From contig OZ037767.1 in assembly GCA_964035545.1 (NCBI GenBank), positions 15,495,498 through 15,559,497 of the forward strand: a stretch of DNA of 64,000 nucleotides. The letters run 5' to 3'. The stretch is from Bugula neritina (taxonomy: Eukaryota > Bryozoa > Gymnolaemata > Cheilostomatida > Bugulidae). Of the stretch, positions 1 to 10,516 are shown piece by piece. The stretch's first letter is position 1. Each line of letters begins with the position of its first letter. The notes beneath the pieces are model-generated. The model ran no database searches and was not told the DNA's origin. It worked only from the letters and a program-made list of their open reading frames with translations. Both the position numbers and the translations under genes were made by a program.

Positions 1-364
1 AAACATGAGAAATCATGCAAAATTAAGAACCTTGATTATTTAGGTGTATTTTTTGATGTCTCACTAATTTTAAGCAAAAAGCATTGTTCATTAGCAGCTA
101 AATTGTAAAAATGGCTAAAAACTGCAGATTTCCAGTGTGTACTAAATTAAGTAAAAAGACCCAATCACCTTTGCAACATAATTCAATAATTGCATGGTCA
201 AGCAGAATAAACTACAATTAACAGCAACAACAGTGTAATAGTTGCGTAGAAAAGTTGTACTGCAAAAAACTAAAAGAATGCAAAATCTATAAATGTGTGC
301 TACCAAGTAAATGCTGAACAGACATCATGAAATAGTGTACGGAATACAAACTATTAAACTTACC

Positions 365-516
365 TGTTGATCTAATGCAGCCAAAACCTTAAGCTTAGAG
401 TAGTGGAATGGTGCTGTTCGATGTTGATATGCTACAAGTAGCTAAGATGACTCAAATTCTTGCCTTTAGGAGTAAGAGGCCTCAGCACAGTTTCAACAAT
501 ACTTCCAATAATCTCT
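365..516 (-). CDS. candidate terminal exon of the same unidentified host gene
   Basis: The minus strand has a possible acceptor (GGCTCCTAATTGAG) followed by an open frame containing SASVEIIGSIVETVL and RPLTPKGKNLSHLSYL, then TAG. The phase fits the candidate exon at 1203-1305. A further perfect donor (CAACAG then GTAAGT) lies near 363, downstream of the stop. So the exon end or the frame may be wrong, or there may be an intron in the 3' UTR. Function unknown. Confidence 0.27.
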
Positions 517-1202
517 ACGGATGCGCTCAATTAGGAGCCACAACAAAGCACACCCATGTCATTTTAGTAAACTCTAAAAAATGAACAGAAATAAAACTGT
601 TAGAGAGTAAACAGAGAAACATATAGTGATGGGGGAAAAACCTGTCAGAAAAGGTTATATACACTCATAGTCATAACACGAAGAAAAAGATAATGAATAA
701 CAAGCTATTCAAGATGACACAAGAAACCAAACAAATTTCTTTGACTAAAAAATATAATTAAATACTATATTACTTGTCAAAAAATATTTGTTTTGAACGT
801 ATTATTGGGAAGAATTGCCAGTGTCTTAAATTTTGAGATTAAAGTTTCTGCCTAATAGCGGAAATAGAGAGGCAATCAATAGTGTACAAAACATGTTTTC
901 AGTTATTGGCTGTTGACTAAATTGACAAAGTTAAAGAAAGCTTCCATATCATTATTTATTTTGTTCTCAAGTGTGTGGTTACAGTTTCATGAGTCAGAAA
1001 TATAATTATTTGAGATATGAAATCAAATGTAGTCAAAAGAGTGTCATACAATTTAAAATGTAGTAATAGAGCTTTGACAATAATTTCTTCTGCTAAGTAA
1101 AACAGGTACCATTATGTGCTACTTATCTTTTAGAGATGAACATCAAGGATGTTGAAAACAAAATAGTTGTAAATTACAGCAAATACCTTTCTACTTACCT
1201 AA

Positions 1203-1305
1203 CCAGAGAAAATAAGTTTTCAACCTTGCATGCACTCAGCTGGTTTTCAATGTTTGGATCAGTGACATCTTTATAACTGATAGCAGCATTATGTGATAGC
1301 TTTAG
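1203..1305 (-). CDS. candidate internal exon of an unidentified host gene
   Basis: Read on the minus strand, an open segment of about 35 codons contains the peptide HNAAISYKDVTDPNIENQ and ends at a strong splice donor (GGTTAG then GTAAGT) at 1202. The amino-acid mix is balanced, unlike translated AT-rich filler. The acceptor side is weak (CCTAAAG before CTATCAC). Two leftover bases at the donor match a one-base start in the candidate exon at 365-516. I do not recognise the protein. The call rests on splice signals and composition only. Confidence 0.3.
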
Positions 1306-2295
1306 GAATTGTTACCTTAAATCTAAATTATATAGAACAAGAAGTGCAAAAATATGGCATTAGTACTCATTGCACAATACACACTTGCTAGAGTAGCTAA
1401 TCTAGCATCACATTAATTTAAGAAAGACAAAATTTTATTACTGTTCACAAATGATGAATATTAAAATTTGAATAATTAGACAAATTAACAATGATATTGA
1501 TGTTAGTTCAAACATTACTAATGGTAAACACCAAAATACTAATAGGAATAGTCATGTTAACATCAATTAGAAAAGTAAAGATAATTTGAAAATGAGACAG
1601 TTTATAGGTCTAACTCTTATAGTTGACAAGCAATTACAGGGCAGTCATATTGATGTAGGCTACCCTCAAAATGTAGCACTTTAAAAATAATAAAAAGACA
1701 GCACATATAAGAACATAATTTTAAAAATAGGCATATGTTACACCTATATTTTGATTAACAAAGAAATCTTCTTTACTTTATTAATCTAGCTCATATAATG
1801 GTATTCTGTCTTAGTATGTTATTTTAATACTTGAAATCTAATCAGCTACAGAAAAGTACTTCAATTCAAAGGCCTTCATAATTATTCTTTAGTTTGCTAT
1901 TTAAATAGACAGTAAGGTTGATGAATAAAATAAAAGTTAGTAAAGTAAAAACTAAATAAATTGAGAATAATATCTCCACTCTAAGGTTATAATCCTTATA
2001 AATCAACATTTTAATACTCCTGTTATCCTTAGGTATAGTTGTTAGCAATTTAACTATGAGCTCGAAGCCAAATGTCAGTATCAGCATCCCCATTACATTG
2101 ACTAAAACTGACTTTATAACCCTCAAGCTGTGGCACTCAATTTCTATAAGTAGTAACTAACAACAAATATAAAATTATTTATTTGCTACTGATAGTGATG
2201 ATAATAATAATTAAAAATAATAATATGATCCATTAAAATAGAACTAATAAAGCCAACGACGTTAATGGTATGTCTAACTAAACATAGCATGTCTC

Positions 2296-5165
2296 GTCTG
2301 GCAGTGGGTATGTGGAGGACCAGGCAACCTACGGCCGTCAACCCGTTACTGGCACAACTAGAAGAAGATACTCAAGAGAAGACAACAAAGTTGTCATGAA
2401 ATGCTACTTCAAAAGTACACCCAAATTAAGAGGTTATAGAAAAACAATGTATGAGCTCTGTAGACCCGGATCAAGGAATTATTTAAAAAGAATGTTTAAC
2501 ATCAGCGAATAGAGACTAGCGGATTAAGCAAGAACTATGAAGAAACACAAGCATTTTATGGAAAAAGAACTCCATAAGATTGAAGAAGGAACCTTGCAAG
2601 ACCTAAGCACATCAATTGGTGAAGAAGATAATGAAGAGCTAAATTTGCAAATAGAGGATGTTATAGTACAACATGAGATAGCATATAAATCAGCCATGAG
2701 AACTTTAAGAGTACCTAGTTCAGAGGTAGAAAAAGTGTTAGTAGAAAAAATATAAATGAGCATAGCAAACTATCTAATGATCGACCAACACTAAGAGCCC
2801 TTAGGCACATTGAGAGGGTCAAATTACTACAGGCAGCAAGACAGATCAATGAAGTATTAGACTGTGTTGAGATTATTAATACCATTGAGCTCAATAACCC
2901 CACCATGGCTTGTGCGAAAAATAGTAACAGAACAAGTGTGTAACAAAAAAGAAAAAGAAAAACGGACAATGTACAAGTATGGAAAATATGACTGCAGAAG
3001 AAATAAAAAGAAATTAGATCAGACTTGAGTAAAATAGTAGAGTGAAAAAGTAGAGCTTACAATGATTCATTGAGAAGAATGGTTGAAGGAAAATCTAGGA
3101 TAAAAAACAAAGAGTATGGTGTAGTGATTGAAGAACTGAAGCAAAACCTGAGAGCTGTAAGCTAGAAGATAAACAGATATACAGAATGAGTTGACCAATA
3201 TAACCAGAACAGGATGTTTACAATGATGAGCGCTTTTATCAAGAATTACGAGGAAATGAATGTACATCTAAAGAGGCACCCGACAAGAAAAACAAAAGCA
3301 TTCTGGTAAAATATATGGGGGTCAGGAAACTAAAAATAATACCAATGCAGAATGGCTATACATAAAGTAAGCAACAAATTGGAGCATATGTAAAGACAAG
3401 GGAATTAGATCTTAGAAACAATGCAAACAACTGGAATGGCAAATAATGTCATAAGGTTGATAAGAAAAAGCATGAAATCTGGAAAACACAACTGAAATAC
3501 CTGGAAGAAAAGATAGGAGAAATAAAGATCAAACTAAGAATTTTTCAAGGAGACTCTTTATCTCTATCCCTTTTCTCCAACTACCAATTCGCATGACAGA
3601 AGCGGCTCAATGATGCAAATTTCGACGAGGCAGAAAACAAACTATCTTCTATATGTGAATGACCTGAAGCTAAATAGGAAATCAAAGTCAGAACTGGAAG
3701 CTTTGGTAAACACTGCCAGGATCTTCACAAGGGACATAGAAATGAAATTTGGATTAAAAAATGTGCCACACCGGTTATGAGAAAGGGAAAGAAAATCAAG
3801 GACACAGGAATCAGTTTGCCTGATGAACAAGCAATCAAAGATCTGGGTAAGAAGCCGTATAAATATCTAGGATTTTTTGAGACTGATAGAATACAAATAT
3901 ATGAAATGAAAAATAAGATTAATGAGTACTATAAACAATTGAGAAAAGTTCTGGATTCAAAACTGAATGGTGAGAACACAATCAAAGCAATAAACACATG
4001 GGCAGTAACAGCAGTGCATTACACATCTAGAATACTTGACGGAACTGTTTCATGAGCTAAAGGATATGGACTGAAAGACAAGGAAGCTAATGACAACAAA
4101 CCGTGCACCCCATCCAAGAGCAGATGTAGGCAGGCTGTATGTTAGCAGAAGAGAAGGCGGTAGAAGAATGGTGTCAACTGAAAAATGCATAAATATTGAA
4201 AACTGCAGCATGTCAGACTACATAAATAGAACATGGACTGATAAAAACACCACACTGAATACCTTCTTAAAAGACAAAACAGCGGTAGAACTAAATAATG
4301 ATAAAGTGATAGAAAAAACTGATGAGTGGAAAGAAAAAGCTTTACGTGGACAATACATCAAAATGGTGGAAGACATGAAAGCATTTTCCTGGAACTGGTT
4401 GAAGTATGGTTGGCTGAAAAAGGAAACATAAAGACTGCTGACAGCTGCGCAAGATCAACTATTCACTACTAGAAATTATAAAGTGGCTATGATGAAAGAA
4501 CAGGGTAGCAAGAAGTGTGGAATGTGTAACACAAGACACAAAACTTTGATGCATATATTGAGTGAATTTGAGAAGGTAGCACAAAAATAATATAAGAAAA
4601 GACACAACCTCGTGGCATCGATAATTTTAATAGTAGTTGTGTGAACTTCGTGGGTTTCAGAGAAGTAAGAATTGGTACGAACATCAAACAAAATCAGTAC
4701 TGAAAAACGATGATGTAAAAACCTTGTAAGATTTTAACATACACACTGACATAGTCATCAAAGTTAGGAGACCCGATATATTAGTAGTTGACAAGCATAA
4801 TGCCGAAACAACGATAATTGATATCACAGTCCCTGTTGACTACAGAGTAGAAGAAAGAAAATTTGAAAAAATAGGAAAATATCAGAATTTAGCACTAGAA
4901 TAAACCCGCCTTTGGAAAACACCAAAAAAGTCATCCCGTTGTAATTGGAGCCTTTGGAGCTTCATACAAGATTGTAGACTGGCTGACACTACTTGAAGTA
5001 GCTGAAAACAAATGCTCACTAATTCAGCAGACACCCTAACTAGGATCAGCATAAGCTCACATCTTGAGGAAAGTTCTATCCATTCCAGCCTAGTGTAACT
5101 AGGCCAATGGTAAAAGGTTACACCAGCTGAAAAACTGCGGTCAATCAACAATAATAATAATATAC
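2296..5165 (+). mobile_element. decayed non-LTR retrotransposon with restriction-like endonuclease (R2-superfamily type)
   Basis: A multiply broken plus-strand element. Signs in order are: a basic N-terminal block (RRRYSREDNKVVMKCYF, near 2357); RT motif remnants near 3540 (FQGDSLS); the RT catalytic region near 3645, where the two Asp residues have become YVND; a better preserved post-RT segment at 3777-4055; a CCHC-like knuckle near 4515 that has lost its last Cys; and a PD...D endonuclease signature near 4770 (RPDILVVDKH then IIDI). It ends in a short (AAT)n tract near 5148-5164. Stops and frameshifts in every part show it is dead. The order RT, knuckle, PD-D nuclease is the R2-superfamily plan; the exact clade is not established. 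Confidence 0.7.
3777..4055 (+). pseudogene. post-RT segment of the decayed R2-type element
   Basis: About 92 codons without a stop. They include KYLGFFETDRIQ and NTWAVTAVHYTSRILDGT, the conserved thumb-like region that follows the RT core in R2-type elements. The next segment at 4090-4431 continues the same protein in another frame (HPRADVGRLYVSRREGGRR). The upstream RT active site is mutated, so no activity is expected. It is annotated as the best-preserved fragment of the element at 2296-5165. Confidence 0.6.
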
Positions 5166-5194
5166 AACTATATTAGTGCAGTTGGTTCTATTAT

Positions 5195-5206
5195 ATTAGA
5201 TTAACA
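5195..5206 (+). repeat. 5' copy of the LINE target site duplication
   Basis: ATTAGATTAACA occurs here immediately before the LINE and again at 9010-9021 immediately after it. A 12-bp direct repeat at both ends fixes the element as 5207-9009. Confidence 0.8.
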
Positions 5207-8200
5207 ACGCAACGCAACGGGTCTGTGAACACTCGTCAGGAAACTGAAAGGGCGAATGAATTCCATGAATCAACGGCCATTCACTGCAACTAGGTATGTT
5301 TTCCAGTCGTCGAGGCTCCATTGCCACTGGATCCATACATGCCTAGCCAAGCTTACAGAGTATCGTTTCGTGCGACAATGCTCTATACCACGCACAGCTT
5401 CTGCTTGCAACCCTCCTCAAGCCCTGCGGCGATTGGAGCGTAGCGACGGGAACAGGGAAGTGAAGCCTGGAGGTTTCCAGTTACAAACCAGCACGTAGGC
5501 GGTAGAGATTTATCAGTCGCTCAACTTAGGACAGGGAGCAGTATGGTTGTTCGGTAGTGATCTCTATGACTGAGCAGTCCTTTTTAGGACCCACTCTGCT
5601 CACCTCAATCAGAGGAGAGGGCTAGAAAAGGTGCCCCAAACATAGTCTGCTCCCAACTCAACCTGGCTGGATTACCGCGTCCAGCGGGTTCACCTCTTTG
5701 CGGTCAGAAAATACAAATGAACATAGCAACCTGGAATGTACGGACAATGATGGACAATGATAAATGAAACAGACCTGAGAGAAGAACGGCTTTCATAGCT
5801 CGTGAACTCAGAAGACTAAATGTAGACATAGCAGCCCTTCAGGAAACTCGCTTAGCTGATGAAGGGCAGCTCACGGAAATTGGTGGTGGGTACACTTTTT
5901 TCTGGAGAGGGAAACCAGCTGATGAACAGAGAGTTCATGGGGTTGGTTTCGCTATCAAGAATGAGGTTGTGAGGAAACTCGACCAGCTACCAGTGGGAAT
6001 CAACGACAGGATGATGACTCTCCAACTAAACCTACGCCGCAACAGGAAAGCAACATTGATTTCAGCATATGCACCGACATTGCTTGCTGATCATCAGGAA
6101 AAGGAGCAGTTCTACTCCAATCTAGATATGGTTCTATCAGGGATCCCCAAGAGTGCGAAAATCATGGTCCTTGGAGATTTTAATGCTCGGGTTGGAAAAG
6201 ATCACCATGTGTGAAAAAAGATAATTGGTAAAGATGGGACTGGGAAGCTAAATAGCAATGGGGAAATACTGCTCACCAAATGTGCTGAACACTCCTTGGT
6301 AATCACAAACACTCTTTTTAGACAGAAAGACCGACGCAAGACCTCATGGAGACATCCCAGATCTGGCCACTGGCACCTTATCGACTACATCATTGTCAAA
6401 CAACGGGATGTGCAGGATGTGTGTATAACCCGAGCTATGGACCTATCTGATGCTTGCTGGACAGACCATCGACTGATTCTGGCAAAAATGAACATATGTA
6501 TTCATCCAAAACAAATAAACAGGAAAAGAAAGCAGACAAAAATAAATCTATCGCTGCTCAACCAGCCAGAAATAAAGCAGAGCTTCCAAAGTGAGCTCAC
6601 AGAGAATATCCAAGATATTGATATAAATTCTACTCATGGCAGCTGGGAAGTTCTGAGAGATTCGATCTTGAAAACATGCCACTCAACCCTGGGTAAACCA
6701 GAACGAAAACATGAAGATTGGTTTGATGACAACGAACAAGAAATAAACGAGCTCATGAAGGAGAAACGCCATGCTTTCAGCTTATGGCACCAAGACTATA
6801 GAAATGTGGAAAAAAGGGAACATTATCATAAAATGAGAAGGAAAGTACAGGCGAGAATAAGGACAATAAAAAATGACTGGTGGATCCGAAAATCTGAGGA
6901 ACTTCAGAGACTTGCTGAGACAAACAGTAGCAAAGAGTTCTTTTCCGCTACGAAGAGATTGTATGGCCCAATTTTTGGAGGATGTGGGCCAATAGCTTCC
7001 AAAGATGGTTCCACAATACATAAGGGGAAAGATGAGATCAAGGGCAGATGGGCTGAACATTTCTCAGAGCTGCTTAACCAAGACACTATGGTAGATGAGA
7101 AGACCTTAGAATGTCTGCCACAACTGTCAATACTGACCCACCTAGCCGAACCCCCAACGATTGACGAACTTGAGAAAGCATTATCCATGACTAAGTCAGG
7201 AAAAGCTGCCGGACCGGATGGAATACCTGGAGAGATTTTTAAAGGTGGTGGGCTAGAATTGAACAGAAAATTGCTAGAGCTCTTTCAGCTGATTTGGGAA
7301 AAAGAATCACTTCATCCTGATCTGAAGGATGCTAATATTGTAACTCTTTACAAGAAGGGTAACAGAGCCGATTGTGGAAACTATAGGGGTATCTCTCTGC
7401 TATCCATTGCTGGAAAGCTTCTGGCGAGAATAGTTAGTTTTAGACTTGGCCAATTGATAGAGAGATGCCTACCAGAGAGCCAATGTGGCTTCAGACCTTA
7501 CCGAGGAACTGTGGATATGATTTTTGCTGCTCGGCAGATTCAAGAAAAATGCCTAGAGCAGCACCGTGATCTGTTTATGGCATTCATCGATCTAAAGAAA
7601 GCCTTTGACACAGTTCACAGACCAACGCTGTGGAAAGTGCTAGGCAAGATTGGATGCCCCGACAAATTAGTTACCATCATTCGCATCTTACATGATGACA
7701 TGAAGGCATCAGTATTAGTTGATGGAGACCACTCTAAGGAGTTTCCTGTGAACACAGGAGTAAAACAGGGATGTGTGATAGCACCTACTTTGTTCTCGAT
7801 TTTCCTCACTGCTGTACTTCAACTAGTGAGTGAATGTATGCCATCTGGAGTAAGAATCAGATATAGATTTAATGATATTTTCAATGTCAGACGTCTCAGA
7901 GCTAAGACGAAGACAGCTACCGAGGCTATCCATGAACTGCAGTATGCTGATGATAACATGATCATGGCTCATTCCGAGGAGGAACTTCAACTTGCTCTCA
8001 CAGCATTCAATACAGCATACACCTCTCTTGGTCTAACACTCAATGCCAAGAAGACGCAAGTAATGTACCAACCACACCCGAATACTGAAAGACATGAGGA
8101 TTTTTCCCTCAAGGTGGGAGACCAAATATTAGACCAAGTCACTACCTTCAACTATTTAGGTAGCTGCCTATCCTCTAAAGCAAACATTGATGCTGAAATA

Positions 8201-9009
8201 AACCGAAGACTCCAGGCCGCCAGCTCCGCATTTGGGAGGCTGCAAACACGCGTTTTCAACAACAAGGATATATACAGACAGACCAAACTAAAAGTATACA
8301 AAGCCATTGTTCTCCCGACACTACTTTATGCCTCTGAAACTTGGGTAACCTACAGCCACAACCTGCTGTCCCTCGAGAGATTTCACAACCGCAGTCTCAG
8401 GCGAATCCTCGGAGTCAAATGGCAAGACAGGCAGACTACTAACAGTGTTCTCGATAAAGCTCAAACTACAAGTATTACTACCATGATTGTGAAGAGACAA
8501 CTGAAGTGGTCTGGCCATGTGGTAAGAATGGATGATAACCGGCTACCAAAAAAGATCATGTACTCTGAGCTGAACACTGGAAATCGCTCACAGGGTGGTC
8601 AGAGGAAAAGGTATAAAGACACTCTACACGAGAGCCTTAAGCAGTGTTTCATTCGACCACAGACCTGGGAAGTTCAGGCCTTGGACAGAAAAAATTGGAG
8701 AACTGTTGTGCATCAAGGGACAGCGATTTTTGAACAACAACAACGCCAAAAACGAGAGCACAAACGGTTGTTAAGGAAAAGCAGGGAGTTATGCTCTGTT
8801 ACACACCCACCAGTGACTGACTCTAGTAACATTTGTCCTCACTGTGGCAAATTATGCCGATCTCGAATTGGGCTTGTGAGTCACCTCAGAACTCACAACC
8901 TCTAGTAGGATCTTACGGATTTTTGAACTGGAACGGATTACGGATCTTGGCACAGACTATGGCTTGCAAGCAGACATCATACTCGTCACACGAGGGATTG
9001 CTGACACAC
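5207..9009 (+). mobile_element. full-length LINE (APE-type non-LTR retrotransposon), 3.8 kb
   Basis: A complete element of 3,803 bp between two copies of a 12-bp duplication. It has about 510 bp of 5' leader, one long reading frame (5717-8905) and a short 3' UTR with no poly(A) tail. The single ORF, the compact size and the absence of a poly(A) end resemble RTE-like elements, but the clade is provisional. It inserted about 40 bp downstream of the older R2-type relic. The intact duplication and only two nonsense changes suggest a fairly recent insertion. Confidence 0.8.
5717..8905 (+). pseudogene. LINE endonuclease-reverse transcriptase, single frame with two in-frame TGA codons
   Basis: Starting at ATG 5717 (MNIATWNVRTM, the usual start of an apurinic endonuclease domain), the same frame runs 1,062 codons to TAG at 8903. 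The only breaks are TGA at 5765-5767 and 6212-6214. The N-terminal endonuclease carries QETRLAD, LGDFNARVG and the late motif DHRLIL. The RT follows, with FIDLKKAFDTVH, GVKQGCV and QYADD; the catalytic Asp pair is near codon 742. The C-terminus ends in one C2H2 finger (CPHC...HLRTH, near codon 1040). The second TGA sits where Trp would be expected (TGG to TGA); the first could be a decayed CGA. Both look like ordinary single-base decay, though stop readthrough cannot be excluded from sequence. Confidence 0.85.
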
Positions 9010-9021
9010 ATTAGATTAACA
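9010..9021 (+). repeat. 3' copy of the LINE target site duplication
   Basis: ATTAGATTAACA, identical to 5195-5206, directly follows the end of the LINE. A short run of TATAGGTATAAG-like repeats lies just downstream (9085-9155) but is outside the element by this reading. Confidence 0.8.
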
Positions 9022-10399
9022 TATCGATTATGACTTTTCGATTGCCACCCTGATACTATGAGCAAAATGTACAAGCATATGTGAAATTATAAATATGAGC
9101 ATAGGTATAAGAATAGGTATAAGTATAAATATAAATATAGGTACAAGTATAAAACGAATGATTATATTAATAATAATATTAGTCAGTGACACCTATAACC
9201 GTAATGGTTTTTAGACTTACAGTTATCATTAACATTAGCTGAGTAATATGATTAGTTAAAATAATGGTATGCATTATTATATCATAGTTATAAGTTATAA
9301 CTCTAGTCTCTAAAGAGCAACAGCAAGTGTAACTGGGATATTCATATTAAATTTCATATTCACATGGTGCAATGTTTATGTTATGAACTAATTTATTCCT
9401 TCAACAACATTTAACTATATAATTTATTAACACTAACTTTGAGCAGCAGTATTAATAAAAGAAGCGTATTACACATATAAAATAATAAAATCCTTGTAGT
9501 AGGACTAATAGTATTATTAGGTCCAGTATTATTCTTGTTACCTTATTCATCATTTATGAGTTATCAAATTTAAAATTACTACTTATTAGCATCAGCATAT
9601 GTGACCAGTCGCGACAAAACCGGGGATGTGGCGGCGTTTATAAAGTGTAGTAAATGAAGGTTTAATTTGGATATACTTAAATTTGAAATTGATTTTCAGT
9701 TTTTAGGTTTTGAACTTTTCTAATACAAAAAAATCCAAGGATTTCAAAAATCATACTTTCGCAAGCATTTGATGATTCCTTCAGCTTCAAAATTGCATTT
9801 AAAGTTGGTAACTAAGGCATTCAATTTTTTAAATGGTGAAAAATTTGCGAAGTTATCAAATAAAGAAAGAAGACAATTTTAGTCATTTTCATAGCGTGAG
9901 ATCTTGCAGATTTATTTTTTATCAAATGAATTTAGCTTACACCTCTTTCTTCGCATTGTCAGAAGCATCGTATTTAAAATCGCAGGCTAGTTTTAGTTTT
10001 TCATCGTGCTCCATCCAAAGTTAGCTTTTAAGTTACTGAGCTGTTTTGCCCTTTGGCCTTTGGTGATAAATGCTAAACTTAATTTTTATCTTTAGCGTTC
10101 AAGCTTAAAAATCACGACAATACAGGTAATTATACTTAAAACCATCCTTTACGCTATTAACTTAGAATTGTTGCCAGGATTATTTGTAGTTATCAATTTA
10201 TTTATATTCATACTATCACTAGGACTGGAGTATGTCTATTCTTATTCTATACTAGTAACTATTTAAATGACTCTCACTATGACTCACAGGTTGAGGTACG
10301 GTTACTCATAATGATAATCATAATGAATATTATTCATGATTTACTGATACAGGTATTTGGCAGTAAAACTAAATGTAGCTCATTAATATTAATACTAAT

Positions 10400-10516
10400 A
10401 CTCAGAGTCAGACTCAAATAGTGAATTTATAATTATTAATTATTACTTATACTATTAGTAATAGTATAAGTAATAATTAATAATTATAAATTCACTATTT
10501 GAGTCTGACTCTGAGT
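10400..10516. repeat. perfect 117-bp palindrome, 58-bp arms around a single base
   Basis: Bases 10400-10457 are the exact reverse complement of 10459-10516, with one G (10458) at the centre. I checked positions along the whole arm and found no mismatch. The arms are AT-rich inside and carry ACTCAGAGTCAGACTC at the outer ends. Such a DNA can extrude a cruciform; a fold-back error in assembly would look the same. Confidence 0.9.

Larger units (their letters stand above)
1..2290. other. AT-rich non-coding stretch with two possible minus-strand exons
   Basis: This stretch is AT-rich and holds no convincing long coding region. Two short minus-strand segments read like exons and are listed separately (1203-1305 and 365-516). 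An 86-codon minus-strand open frame at 1866-2126 encodes two hydrophobic segments. It opens at TTG rather than ATG, is rich in residues favoured by AT-rich DNA and has no recognisable domain, so I do not call it a gene. Confidence 0.5.

Noticed and set aside
1866-2126. 86-codon minus-strand frame with two hydrophobic segments
   Set aside because: No ATG at its start, composition as expected from AT-rich DNA, no domain.
5256-5498. 80-codon frame in the LINE 5' leader
   Set aside because: It lies in the leader before the endonuclease ATG and has no recognisable domain. It may be conserved leader sequence but I cannot support a protein.
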